The translations under genes were made by a program, and so were the position numbers. A stretch of 64,000 nt of DNA from Methyloferula stellata AR4 (GTDB lineage Bacteria; Pseudomonadota; Alphaproteobacteria; Rhizobiales; Beijerinckiaceae), in the NCBI RefSeq assembly GCF_000385335.1, contig NZ_ARWA01000001.1:822001-886000 (forward strand), given 5' to 3'. The notes under the pieces are model-generated. The model saw only the letters and a list, made by a program, of their open reading frames with translations. It had not been told where the DNA came from and did no database searches. Below, one piece after another: positions 49,290 to 57,724 of this stretch (positions within the stretch are counted from its first letter, which is position 1; each line of letters opens with the position of its first letter).

Positions 49290-50123
49290 ATGAAAGCAAT
49301 CCTGATCCCGGTTGAAGACCATAGCTCGATGGATGCGGTCATGAGCTGCGCCTTGATGCTCGCGCGTAAATTCGGCTCCTATATGGAAGGCGCCGCGCTG
49401 GGACCGGATTTCACCGAGCTCGCCGCGTCGGATTTCTCCTTTAGCGGCATGATTTTCGATGAAAAGACGCGCCGTGAGCTTCTCGACGACGCGCGGCGGA
49501 AATTCGAAACCTTCATGGAGGCGCAAGGCGTGGGGCGGCAGGGCGAGCCGGGAGCCGTCTGCAGCTTCGGCTGGATGGGGCCGGTGCTCGTAACCGATAA
49601 GGGCCTCGGCGAATATGGCCGCGTCTTCGACCTGATCGCGGTCGGAAAGCCGGACAATAGCGTGAATGCGCCGCGGCGGCAGACCTTCGAATCGGCGCTT
49701 TTCGAAAGCGGCCGGCCGGTCCTGATCGTGCCGCCGCTTGTGCCGCAGACACTCGGCGATTGCATCGCAATCGCCTGGAACGGCAGTTCCGAGACGGCGC
49801 GCAGCGTCGCCTTTGCCATGCCGCTTCTCACTCGCGCGCGGGACGTGCCGGTTTTCAATGTCCCGCATTCGCGCCTGTTAGGTCCGACTGCCGACGATCT
49901 CACGCGGAGCCTGCGGCGTCACGGCGTACCGGCGCGGACCGTGATGATGGGCGATACGGCGAAAGCGCCCGGCGCCGCGCTCCTCGAAAAAGCGAAAATG
50001 CTCGGCGCCGATCTTCTCATCAAGGGCGGCTATACGCAGAGCCGGTTGCGGGAGCTGATCTTCGGCAGCGTGACGAGCGAGATCCTGGCCGAGGCCGATC
50101 TGCCGGTCCTCATGGCGCATTGA
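49290..50123 (+). CDS. Universal stress protein, tandem UspA domains
   Basis: 277 residues. Two UspA-like halves: the first (1-150) begins MKAILIPVEDHSSMDAVMSC and is degenerate; the second (about 155-277) is clearer, with DCIAIAWNGSSETARSVAFA and the nucleotide-binding tail LLIKGGYTQSRLRELIFGSV then TSEILAEADLPVLMAH. The glycine spacing matches the ATP-binding G-2x-G-9x-G(S/T) type. It is cytoplasmic and stress-related; the specific role is unknown. It is monocistronic. Confidence 0.93.
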   Translation: MKAILIPVEDHSSMDAVMSCALMLARKFGSYMEGAALGPDFTELAASDFSFSGMIFDEKTRRELLDDARRKFETFMEAQGVGRQGEPGAVCSFGWMGPVLVTDKGLGEYGRVFDLIAVGKPDNSVNAPRRQTFESALFESGRPVLIVPPLVPQTLGDCIAIAWNGSSETARSVAFAMPLLTRARDVPVFNVPHSRLLGPTADDLTRSLRRHGVPARTVMMGDTAKAPGAALLEKAKMLGADLLIKGGYTQSRLRELIFGSVTSEILAEADLPVLMAH

Positions 50124-50137
50124 TGCGATGAGCTTTC

Positions 50138-50182
50138 AAAAAAAGCGGCGGATGAAGGCGAGGGCTTGCCTTCATCCGCCGC
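50138..50182 (-). terminator. Terminator after the TonB-dependent receptor gene
   Basis: A 15-bp perfect stem, GCGGCGGATGAAGGC / GCCTTCATCCGCCGC (50145-50159 with 50168-50182), 8-nt loop. On the minus strand it is followed by a run of seven T (50138-50144). It is a strong rho-independent terminator for the receptor transcript; the hairpin also blocks read-through from the universal stress gene. Confidence 0.9.
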
Positions 50183-50200
50183 ACTGATCGACTGCTCGGA

Positions 50201-52567
50201 TCAGAACGTATATTTGGCCGTGATGATCGCGGCCCGGCCGGTTCCGGGCTGCGCCGCGCCAAATCCAGACAGTGTCTCGAAGTTCTTCGTATCCAGCATG
50301 TTCTGGATGTTGAGTTGCATCGAGAAATTCTGCGTGAACTTGTAGCTCGCCATCGTGTCCCAGCGCCAATAGCCCGGCACGCGCCCGTTATTGGTCGTAT
50401 TCGTATAGCGATCGCTTGTGTAATAGACGCTGCTCCCAACCGTGAAATTGGGCCAGATGGCATAGGTCGTCGACATGGTGATCGTATCGCGCGGCACGTC
50501 CTGCAACTTATTACCCGGATGGCTAACAGCGACGCCGGTCGCCGGGTTGATTGCACTGCCGATGACGCGACCGTCCATATAAGTATAGCCGCCGAAAAGG
50601 CTCCATTGCTCGGTGACTTTGCCGGCGATGCCCAATTCGCCGCCCTGGACACGGGTCGTTCCAACCTGCGCGTAAATGCCGTTGGCCTGGTCGATCGCTT
50701 CGACCGCGTTCTGCTGGGTGATCTTGAACAAAGCGCCGGTGAGGCTGAGCCTGCCGTCGTTCAGGTCATATTTGCCGCCGACCTCATAGGTTTCGTTGGT
50801 GGTCGGCGCGTTGTTTTGCGTGCCGCCGCTGATGGTGAGGAATTCGCTCGTTGGGTCGAACGAAGTTCCATACATGAAGTAAATGCTGCTGTTTTCCACC
50901 GGGTGGAAAATAGCGCCGGTGCGCCAGCTCACGTAATGCACCTTATTAACGACGTTATAAGGCGTTCCTGCATTGATGAGGCCTGTAAAGCCGCCTGTCC
51001 AGGTGTTCACGTTTCCATAGTTCTGCCAGACCCGCAAATCGTCGTAGCGCAGGCCGGCCATGATCTCGAAGTATTTATTGAACTTTACTTGGTCGCCGGC
51101 ATAGATACCGACTGTTCTTCCGAGATCATATTGATCGGAACTGGTGCCCGGAATCGTCCCAGGCAAGATCGTATAGGGATTCGGATCGCCGACATTGACG
51201 CGGTCGGATGTGGCGCCGATGGTCGTCCTGAACTGATCGCGCGTTTCCTGGTCGAGTTCGAGGCCGGCATTGGCCGTATGCTGGAACCCGAGCGTATTGA
51301 AGTGGCCGACGAGGTCGCTTTGGTTGGTGATCAGCGAATTCTGAGTGTGGTTCTGGAAGAAGTTGGCGTTGTTGACGTAGAGACCATAGAGATTTGAGCC
51401 AGGGAGGGGCGTGGGCACGAGTGCTCCGCCGGTCGGCGCATTATAGATATTGGTCGCGATTGACGTCCCTGTCGTATAGTTGATCTGCGTGCCGCGCACG
51501 CGCACGTGACGATCGACGTCGGAATAGCGGGTTTCGTTGGTGATCTGCCAATCCTTGTTGAAGTCGTGCTCGAATTTCACCGTGCCGATGTGGACACTGA
51601 CCTCCTCATAATCGGCAAAGCCAGGATGCTGCTGCCCGTAATATGTGTTGCGCGGAACCGGAGTAGGCTGTCCCCAGGGTGTCCCGAAATAGGAGCCCGG
51701 CAGCAGCGGGATGCCATAGTCAGGCACATTGTAATCATGCTGGTAAATATAGCTTGTCGTCACGCGCGTGTCGGGTGACATGTTGATCTTCAACGACGGC
51801 GCGACGCCCTCGCGCTTGGTGCTGATGAAGTCGCGGCCGGCAACATCGGTGGCATTGCCGAGGAAGACGACACGGCCGGCGACGTCGCCCCAGGTGTGGT
51901 TGACGTCCACCGTCGAACGGACGCCGGGCGACGTATAGCCTGAGGTTTCAATGGTCGTGAAATCGCGAAACTCCGCCAGTTTGCTCGTCATATTGACGAC
52001 GCCGCCGGTCGAGCCGCGGCCGAACAGAAACGACGACGGACCTTTGAGGACTTCGACGCTTTCGACAGAGAAGGTGTCGCGGGTGTACCAGCCCGGATCG
52101 CGAATGCCGTCGCGATAGAAATCGTTGCGGGCTGAATAGCCGCGGATATTGATGTTGTCGCCTTGCGTTCCGCCTTCGCCGCCGAGGAAGGAAATGCCCG
52201 GCACATTGTGCAGGGCTTCAACCAATGTCGACGTGTGCTGATCTTGGATGACCTGTTGCGGAATGACAGTAATCGTTTGCGGCGTGTCGAGGATCGGTGT
52301 CGGCAGGCGCGTTATTTGGCTTTGGCGCGGATTATAAGGACTGCCGCCGCCTTCGCCGCCATTAATATCGATCTGCTCGAGCGTGATGGTTTCCGTAGCG
52401 GGCGCGGCTTGTTGCGCATGCGCGAAACCCTCGCCCAGCATCAAGGAACAGAATCCAACCGCGGCGCTCGTCGCCGGCACGCGGGCTTTGGAGCGAATGA
52501 ATTCCGACCTTGAAGTCCGCCGGCCGGTGGCAGCTCTTTCGAAGAGTTCTAAATTACACTTACGCAT
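50201..52567 (-). CDS. TonB-dependent siderophore receptor
   Basis: 788 residues with an outer-membrane layout. A Sec signal peptide has an unusually long N-region (cleavage near LGEGFAHA-QQ, about residue 53), a plug domain (TPQTITVIPQQVIQDQHTST, GDNINIRGYSARNDFYRDGI, VEVLKGPSSFLFGRGSTGGV) and a 22-strand barrel ending IITAKYTF, with a terminal Phe. The plug resembles catecholate siderophore receptors (Fiu/FepA-like); the ligand is not identified. It starts at ATG 52567, 29 bp downstream of an ICE-like Irr box. It is divergent from the PepSY-ExbBD-TonB operon. Confidence 0.95.
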   Translation of the reverse strand: MRKCNLELFERAATGRRTSRSEFIRSKARVPATSAAVGFCSLMLGEGFAHAQQAAPATETITLEQIDINGGEGGGSPYNPRQSQITRLPTPILDTPQTITVIPQQVIQDQHTSTLVEALHNVPGISFLGGEGGTQGDNINIRGYSARNDFYRDGIRDPGWYTRDTFSVESVEVLKGPSSFLFGRGSTGGVVNMTSKLAEFRDFTTIETSGYTSPGVRSTVDVNHTWGDVAGRVVFLGNATDVAGRDFISTKREGVAPSLKINMSPDTRVTTSYIYQHDYNVPDYGIPLLPGSYFGTPWGQPTPVPRNTYYGQQHPGFADYEEVSVHIGTVKFEHDFNKDWQITNETRYSDVDRHVRVRGTQINYTTGTSIATNIYNAPTGGALVPTPLPGSNLYGLYVNNANFFQNHTQNSLITNQSDLVGHFNTLGFQHTANAGLELDQETRDQFRTTIGATSDRVNVGDPNPYTILPGTIPGTSSDQYDLGRTVGIYAGDQVKFNKYFEIMAGLRYDDLRVWQNYGNVNTWTGGFTGLINAGTPYNVVNKVHYVSWRTGAIFHPVENSSIYFMYGTSFDPTSEFLTISGGTQNNAPTTNETYEVGGKYDLNDGRLSLTGALFKITQQNAVEAIDQANGIYAQVGTTRVQGGELGIAGKVTEQWSLFGGYTYMDGRVIGSAINPATGVAVSHPGNKLQDVPRDTITMSTTYAIWPNFTVGSSVYYTSDRYTNTTNNGRVPGYWRWDTMASYKFTQNFSMQLNIQNMLDTKNFETLSGFGAAQPGTGRAAIITAKYTF

Positions 52568-52595
52568 TTCTGGCAGCCCCGAAGTATTATTCTAC

Positions 52596-52612
52596 TTTAG
52601 AATGTATCTAAA
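52596..52612 (-). promoter_or_regulatory. ICE/Irr-box-like palindrome upstream of the receptor gene
   Basis: TTTAGAA-TGT-ATCTAAA. It differs at one position from the Irr box I recall for Rhizobiales (TTTAGAA-N3-TTCTAAA). It is 29 bp from the receptor ATG, where a repressor or iron/heme-responsive regulator such as Irr would act. Confidence 0.7.
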
Positions 52613-52691
52613 GTATGTATTCAACTATTGAACAGTATCATCTGAGATTAATTTCACGCAATATTTACTTTGCTGATTTATCTATATTGAA

Positions 52692-52708
52692 ATTAGAATG
52701 GTTCAAAA
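52692..52708 (+). promoter_or_regulatory. Second ICE-like box facing the PepSY operon
   Basis: ATTAGAA-TGG-TTCAAAA, two mismatches from TTTAGAA-N3-TTCTAAA. It is about 97 bp upstream of the PepSY gene start. The first, better box lies 96 bp away on the receptor side, so each divergent transcript has its own site. Confidence 0.5.
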
Positions 52709-52804
52709 CTAAAGAGTTATTTGCTTTGCGTGGTAATTATATTACTCTACTCAAATCTGAACTCGATCTCCGTTCAGAACTCGTCACAAACTGAAGAACG
52801 CTAA

Positions 52805-54067
52805 ATGACTCTCCGCCTTTTCTGGCGCCGGTTTCACCTCTGGACCGGCGTGGCCTGCGGGCTTTTTCTTGTGACCATGGCGCTTTCAGGTACGGTTTTG
52901 CTGTTTGGCGCGAAACTGGATCGGGTTCTCCATCCCGGGCTTTATGCAGTCACTGGCCCTGCGGCGGCGCAGCCGGCCGATGTCTATTTGGCTAAGGCCA
53001 AAGCGGCTGTGCCCAATGGTGAGCCGACGCAATTACGCTGGCCGGAGGAAGCAGGCTTCCCGCTGACAGTCCTCATGCGGCTGACCGACAGGGCGGGCCG
53101 GCAAGGCGCGCCGCACGCCAATGCGCCCGAACAAGCTGCGTCAGAACATCGTGCCGACCGCAATGCATCGCCGCGTGGCGGAGCCGAGCCGGGGGTGCCC
53201 GCTGGAAGGCCGCGCATCACCATGGTCTATCTCGACCCGCCGACAGGCGAGGTTTTGGGGACGGCCGACCCGCGCGCATCCGTCGTCGGCTGGTTCCGGT
53301 CCCTGCATGAGGATTTGCTTATCCCTGCATTTGGCGGGCGCTCGATCGTCGGCTGGGACGGGGTAGGACTTTTCGTCCTGTGCCTGACGGGCCTTTATCT
53401 CTGGTGGCCGCGCGGGGCGTCTCTTCTACGGGCCCTGGGGTGGCGGCGCGGACCCGCGATCAGCATCAACCTTCACCATCGCGTCGGGTTTTGGATCGTA
53501 GTGCCTTTGGCGGTCATGGCCTTCACCGGCATATTTCAAGCGTTTCAACCGCAAGGCCGCGCTTTCATCGGTCTCTTCGCACCGACCACGCCGCAGCAGA
53601 TGTTGCAGCGGGCGCGTGGCGGCGCGCCTTTGCCGAAACCCAATCTCGAGCCGCAGCAGGTGCTCGATACGGTTCTCTCTAATGGCGGCTCCATGCACCC
53701 GGTCCTTCTCGCTTTGCCGAGCGAGCCGGATAAGACATGGCGGGTGCAAGTGTCAGGTGCCGACGGCGACGCGAAAACGGTTCTGGTCGAGGATGCGACC
53801 AAGGCCGTCTCTACCCCTCAAGCTTTGCAAGGCGACGCGTTCCTGGCCTTCATGCGCCGCATTCATGACGGAACTCACGATGGTCCGATCTGGAATGTCA
53901 TCGTCCTTCTCGCCGGATTGTCGCCGCCGCTCCTTTTCGTGACGGGCATCATGATGTGGTTGCGCCGCCGCCGCAACGAATCGCGCGGTGCGGCCAATCG
54001 GGCGACGGATGAACCCATCGCCTCGATATCGACACGAGCCTTGGATCAAGATCATATCGCGGCATAA
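52805..54067 (+). CDS. PepSY-associated membrane protein (putative siderophore/iron reductase)
   Basis: 420 residues, four membrane helices of the PepSY-TM type. N-terminal helix WRRFHLWTGVACGLFLVTMA, then a long periplasmic loop (FGAKLDRVLHPGLYAV, SVVGWFRSLHEDLLIPAFGG), helices VGLFVLCLTGLYLWWPRGAS and VVPLAVMAFTGIFQ, and a final helix with PLLFVTGIMMWLRRRRN. Several His on helix ends could ligate heme. Family members associated with siderophore receptors are proposed ferric-reductases; that is inference from context. It is the first gene of an operon with the dioxygenase and ExbB-ExbD-TonB. Confidence 0.9.
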   Translation: MTLRLFWRRFHLWTGVACGLFLVTMALSGTVLLFGAKLDRVLHPGLYAVTGPAAAQPADVYLAKAKAAVPNGEPTQLRWPEEAGFPLTVLMRLTDRAGRQGAPHANAPEQAASEHRADRNASPRGGAEPGVPAGRPRITMVYLDPPTGEVLGTADPRASVVGWFRSLHEDLLIPAFGGRSIVGWDGVGLFVLCLTGLYLWWPRGASLLRALGWRRGPAISINLHHRVGFWIVVPLAVMAFTGIFQAFQPQGRAFIGLFAPTTPQQMLQRARGGAPLPKPNLEPQQVLDTVLSNGGSMHPVLLALPSEPDKTWRVQVSGADGDAKTVLVEDATKAVSTPQALQGDAFLAFMRRIHDGTHDGPIWNVIVLLAGLSPPLLFVTGIMMWLRRRRNESRGAANRATDEPIASISTRALDQDHIAA

Positions 54068-54116
54068 GTCGGTTCACGTTTGCGGTTCATAGCCGTTTAG
54101 ATATTGGGCGTTTTTA

Positions 54117-54794
54117 ATGATTGTTCATATTCCAGAGGTTCTCGACAAGGATCAGATAGCCCATTGCCGCGGCGTGATGGAAAGGGCCGCTTGGATCGAC
54201 GGGCGTGCGACGGCCGGTCATCAATCGATGCGGGTGAAATATAATCTGCAATTGCCCGAGGATAGCCTTGAGCATGAAAAGCTCGGCGATATGGTCTGTC
54301 AGGCTTTGCAGAAAAATCCTCTGTTTATCTCGGCGGTCCTGCCGCACACGATCTTTCCGCCGCTCTTCAATCGCTACGATGCAGGCATGAAATTCGGCAC
54401 GCATGTCGACAATTCCATACGTCAATCGCGCGACGGCACGCGCATCCGCACGGATGTTTCTGCGACGCTGTTTCTGTCAGGTCCCGACGATTACGACGGC
54501 GGCGAGCTGACGGTCGAAGACACCTATGGCAGCCATAGCGTCAAGCTGCCTGCCGGCGATCTTGTCGTCTATCCGTCCGACAGTCTTCATTATGTCACGC
54601 CGATCACGCGCGGTTCACGTATTGCATCGTTTTTCTGGATTCAAAGCCTGATCCGCGATACACGCCAGCGGGCTCTGCTTTTCGATCTCGACGCGTCGAT
54701 CATGCGTTTGACGCGTGAAGTGCCGGACAATCCAGCTCTTGTTTCACTCACCGCAACTTATCATAATCTGCTCCGGCTATGGGCAGAGGTTTGA
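54117..54794 (+). CDS. piuC: Fe(II)/2-oxoglutarate dioxygenase (PKHD type, PiuC-like)
   Basis: 225 residues. The iron triad is visible as GTHVDNS (His and Asp near 96-98) and [20 protein letters not shown] (His near 157; Arg for 2-oxoglutarate near 167). N-terminal [20 protein letters not shown] and [11 protein letters not shown] match the PKHD-type/PiuC family, which clusters with TonB-dependent receptors and is iron-regulated. Its substrate is not established. It follows the PepSY gene by 49 bp. Confidence 0.95.
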   Translation: MIVHIPEVLDKDQIAHCRGVMERAAWIDGRATAGHQSMRVKYNLQLPEDSLEHEKLGDMVCQALQKNPLFISAVLPHTIFPPLFNRYDAGMKFGTHVDNSIRQSRDGTRIRTDVSATLFLSGPDDYDGGELTVEDTYGSHSVKLPAGDLVVYPSDSLHYVTPITRGSRIASFFWIQSLIRDTRQRALLFDLDASIMRLTREVPDNPALVSLTATYHNLLRLWAEV

Positions 54795-54842
54795 ACATCG
54801 CTGCTGTTCGAGAGTAGGCGTAACTTTGAAGAGGCAAAGAGG

Positions 54843-55862
54843 ATGATATTCCGAGCCGCAACCCCGTGGTCCACATTGAAATCTCAGCCTGTTTTTCGAG
54901 CAGCTTCCGTGATCGCGGTGCTTGGATGGGGCATGGCGCTTGTCCCTGCCGGCATCGCGCATGCGCAGACCGATCAAGCTTCGCCTGCCGCGCAAACGCA
55001 GCCGGTGACGGGACAAATTCCACATCCTGACATGAACTCTTCCACACCGCCCGCGCCGCCTCCTGCAAATGAAACACCATCTGCCGGCGAGACCGCGAAT
55101 AAACCGGCGCCGGCTCCCGAAGCCGCGGGCCATGGTCCGGGCAACCTGCCGCATGATCTTTCGCCTTGGGGCATGTTCCTTGCCGCCGATATCATCGTCA
55201 AAGTGGTGATGGTCGGCTTGGCTTTCGCCTCGCTCGTGACGTGGACAGTCGGCATCGCCAAAGGCATTGAATTGGTGACGGCCAAGCGGCGCGTGCTCAG
55301 CGCATTGCGAAAGCTCGCGTCGGAGCCGACCTTGCAGACGGCCTCGGAGGCTTTCGAACATAAGCGCGGCCCTGTCCGGCAAATGGTGAACGCGGCTTTT
55401 CACGAGGCCGAGCGTTCCGCCGGCCTTCCCTTCGAAGGCGTCAAGGATCGCGCCGCCGCCTTGCTGACGCGCATCGAACTGCGTGCCGGCCGTTCGATGA
55501 CGCGCGGCACCGGCGTGCTTGCGACCATCGGCGCGACGGCACCTTTCGTCGGTTTGTTCGGTACCGTCTGGGGCATCATGAACAGCTTCATCGGCATTTC
55601 GAAAGCAAACACCACCAATCTCGCCGTCGTCGCGCCTGGCATCGCCGAAGCGCTGCTTGCAACCGCGATCGGTCTCGTCGCCGCCATTCCCGCCGTCGTG
55701 ATCTATAATCTGTTTGCGCGGTCGATTACGACCTATCGCGCCATGCTTGCCGATGCCTCGACCGAAGTGATGCGGCATCTGTCGCGCGATCTCGACAGAC
55801 AGCTCTTCGTGCCGCACGAGGAAAACGAGCGCATCGTCGCGATGCGGCGCGGGGCGGAGTAG
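54843..55862 (+). CDS. exbB: TonB-system energizer ExbB (with N-terminal extension)
   Basis: 339 residues. A signal-like segment (VLGWGMALVPAGIAHAQ) and a Pro/Ala/Glu-rich periplasmic linker (about 45-100) precede the MotA/TolQ/ExbB domain with three helices. Domain landmarks are FLAADIIVKVVMVGLAFASL, GTGVLATIGATAPFVGLFGT (second helix) and AEALLATAIGLVAAIPAVVI (third helix). With ExbD it forms the proton channel that powers TonB. Long-leader ExbB proteins are known in alphaproteobacteria. It starts at ATG 54843; exbD follows by 5 bp. Confidence 0.96.
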   Translation: MIFRAATPWSTLKSQPVFRAASVIAVLGWGMALVPAGIAHAQTDQASPAAQTQPVTGQIPHPDMNSSTPPAPPPANETPSAGETANKPAPAPEAAGHGPGNLPHDLSPWGMFLAADIIVKVVMVGLAFASLVTWTVGIAKGIELVTAKRRVLSALRKLASEPTLQTASEAFEHKRGPVRQMVNAAFHEAERSAGLPFEGVKDRAAALLTRIELRAGRSMTRGTGVLATIGATAPFVGLFGTVWGIMNSFIGISKANTTNLAVVAPGIAEALLATAIGLVAAIPAVVIYNLFARSITTYRAMLADASTEVMRHLSRDLDRQLFVPHEENERIVAMRRGAE

Positions 55863-55867
55863 GCGCC

Positions 55868-56353
55868 ATGGCCGCACGTCTTGCCTCCACCGAAGACGAA
55901 CTCGAAGAAAACCACGAGATTAACGTCACGCCTTTCATCGACGTGATCCTGGTTCTTCTCATCATTTTCATGGTCGCCGCGCCGCTCTCGACAGTCGACG
56001 TCAATGTCGATTTGCCGACGTCTACGGCTGCGCCGGCGCCGCGTCCCGAAAAGCCGCTGTTCCTGACGGTCAAAGCGGATCTCGGGCTAGCGCTCGGCGA
56101 CGATCCGATCGCCAGAGACGCGCTGCAAAGCGCGCTCGACACTGCGACGGGGTCAGACCGCGAGCAGCGTGTTTTCGTGCGGGCCGATAAAACCGTTCCC
56201 TATGGCGATGTCATGGAGGTCATGAATCTCCTGCGCGCCGCGGGCTATCTCAAGATCGGGCTCGTCGGTCTCGACGCCGGTCAGACGGCCGCCAACGGCA
56301 CGCTGCCGAGTGAGAGCGCGCCGGCCCCAGCGCAAGAGGCCGCGCCGAAGTGA
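55868..56353 (+). CDS. exbD: TonB-system protein ExbD
   Basis: 161 residues. A single helix near residues 22-42 carries the proton-binding Asp in HEINVTPFIDVILVLLIIFM (PFIDVILVLLIIFMV). The periplasmic domain (NVDLPTSTAAPAPRPEKPLF, then VFVRADKTVPYGDVMEVMNL) follows, with an acidic/Ala-rich C-terminal tail. It partners ExbB and TonB. Its TGA stop overlaps the GTG start of tonB (GTGA). Confidence 0.97.
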   Translation: MAARLASTEDELEENHEINVTPFIDVILVLLIIFMVAAPLSTVDVNVDLPTSTAAPAPRPEKPLFLTVKADLGLALGDDPIARDALQSALDTATGSDREQRVFVRADKTVPYGDVMEVMNLLRAAGYLKIGLVGLDAGQTAANGTLPSESAPAPAQEAAPK

Positions 56354-57240
56354 CGACCGCCGCCGCTACGATTTTTCCGGAAGACGACCGCCCTCATCTG
56401 GCCGGCTGGATCGCCGCTGCTCTTGTCGTTGTCGCAGCGCATGTGATTCTCGGCCTGGTCATCCTCTACACGCGCGACGAGGCGCCGAACGGTTCCGCGG
56501 AGCCGCCCGCGATCATGATCGATCTCGCGCCTCTCGCCGTCGCGCCGCCGGCCGAGGAAAAGATGGACGTGCCGGAAGCACCCGAAAAAATGGAAGAGGC
56601 GCCACCCGAGGAGGTGAAGCCGCCGACGCCCGACGTTACGCCGCCTGTCGAGCCGCCGCCGGAACCGCCGCAAATGGTTCAACCGGTCGAACCTCCGCCT
56701 CCGGATACACCGCCGCCTCCGCCGATAGAGCAGCCGCCGGCTGTCGTGGTGCCGGAAGCGCCACTCGCACCGAAGCCCGAAGTGGTGCTCGCTCCGCCGC
56801 CCAAACCGGCGCCGCCGCCGAAGCCCGCTCCCAAGGTCGAAAAAAAGATCGAAAAGCCCGTCAAGCACGAGCATAAACCACCGGCGGAGCGCACTGCCGC
56901 GCCGAGGCACATCGATGCCGCGCCGTCACGCAATGCCGCGTCGCCGCAGAGTCAATCGGGGGCGCCCACCATGTCGTCTTCGGCCTGGCAGGCGCAAGTC
57001 TCGGCGCGGTTGAACAGCGTCAAGCATTGTCCCGCGGGTGGCAATGGCAGCGGTACGGCAACCGTCTCCTTCACGATCACCGGCGGTGGTGGCGTTGGCG
57101 GGGCGCATCTTGCGAGGAGTTCGGGTAATTCGGCCTTCGATCAGGAAGCCGTCGGCATGGTGCATCGGGCGAGTCCCTATCCGCCGACGCCGTCGGGCGG
57201 CGCAGTCTCGCTCTCCGTGCCGATCCATTTCGGCTGCTGA
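56350..57240 (+). CDS. tonB: Energy transducer TonB
   Basis: 296 residues. A membrane helix near residues 20-45 (WIAAALVVVAAHVILGLVIL), then a long Pro/Glu/Lys-rich periplasmic spacer (for example PPEPPQMVQPVEPPPPDTPP and KPAPPPKPAPKVEKKIEKP). The C-terminal domain (about 210-296) has SSAWQAQVSARLNSVKHCPA and AVGMVHRASPYPPTP then VPIHFGC. It carries proton-motive energy from ExbBD to the outer-membrane receptor. It starts at GTG 56350, a four-base overlap with exbD. A D-type repeat follows. Confidence 0.95.
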   Translation: MTTAAATIFPEDDRPHLAGWIAAALVVVAAHVILGLVILYTRDEAPNGSAEPPAIMIDLAPLAVAPPAEEKMDVPEAPEKMEEAPPEEVKPPTPDVTPPVEPPPEPPQMVQPVEPPPPDTPPPPPIEQPPAVVVPEAPLAPKPEVVLAPPPKPAPPPKPAPKVEKKIEKPVKHEHKPPAERTAAPRHIDAAPSRNAASPQSQSGAPTMSSSAWQAQVSARLNSVKHCPAGGNGSGTATVSFTITGGGGVGGAHLARSSGNSAFDQEAVGMVHRASPYPPTPSGGAVSLSVPIHFGC

Positions 57241-57265
57241 GGTTTATTGCGGCTTTTCATCGGCC

Positions 57266-57401
57266 CACGTCCTTCGAGACGCTCGCATTCCACGCGCTTA
57301 CGCGACTTGGAATGCAAGCTCCTCAGGATGAGGGCTTAACCCGAGAAATGCTCATGCTGAGGAGCCGCTCCTTTGGAGCCGCGTCTCGAAGCACGAGGGT
57401 T
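57266..57401. repeat. Palindromic repeat D, copy 3 (two elements)
   Basis: CCACGTCCTTCGAGACGCTC ... CTCCTCAGGATGAGGG, with inner arms GCATTCCACGCG / CGCGACTTGGAATGC. This is followed by CTCATGCTGAGGAGCCGCTC and GAGCCGCGTCTCGAAGCACG. It lies just after tonB. Confidence 0.82.
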
Positions 57402-57418
57402 TCGAGCCAGGTTAGAAT

Positions 57419-57697
57419 TCAGCTTTTCGTCTTGGTCGGTGCCTGACCCATTTCGGAGGCTTCCGCCGCACGTAAAAGACTTGCCGCCAATTGCCGTGTG
57501 CCATTGGCGCGCAATCCGACGTGAAGATAATAGCGCGCGCCGTCCGGCGCTTCCGAATCGACCGGCAGTTCCAAGGTCAGCATCACGCCCTGGTTCGGCA
57601 GCGTGTGAGTGGCGAAGCCGATCAGCGGAAATACGGTGATTTCAGCTTCGGCCGGCGTGTCTTGATCGTCATCTGGACTTGAGGCCATCGGGGTCAA
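57419..57697 (-). CDS. Hypothetical protein
   Basis: 92 residues, not recognised. An acidic N-terminus (PDDDQDTPAEAEITVFPLIG) is followed by a beta-rich core (GVMLTLELPVDSEAPDGARY, YLHVGLRANGTRQLAASLLR) and a basic end (APTKTKS). It may start at ATG 57697 or ATG 57688. It lies 27 bp downstream of pheA on the same strand and may be the last gene of a kdsB-pheA unit. No function proposed. Confidence 0.7.
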   Translation of the reverse strand: MTPMASSPDDDQDTPAEAEITVFPLIGFATHTLPNQGVMLTLELPVDSEAPDGARYYLHVGLRANGTRQLAASLLRAAEASEMGQAPTKTKS

Positions 57698-57724
57698 TCG
57701 CGGTTCGACTGGGTTTCGCTCGCT

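Larger units (their letters stand above)
52568..52804. other. AT-rich divergent promoter region of the iron island
   Basis: 237 bp, far more AT-rich than the surrounding coding DNA. It separates the receptor gene (minus) from the PepSY gene (plus). It contains two ICE-like palindromes (52596-52612 and 52692-52708) and the smaller palindrome TTCAA-CTA-TTGAA (52620-52632). No gene. Confidence 0.7.
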
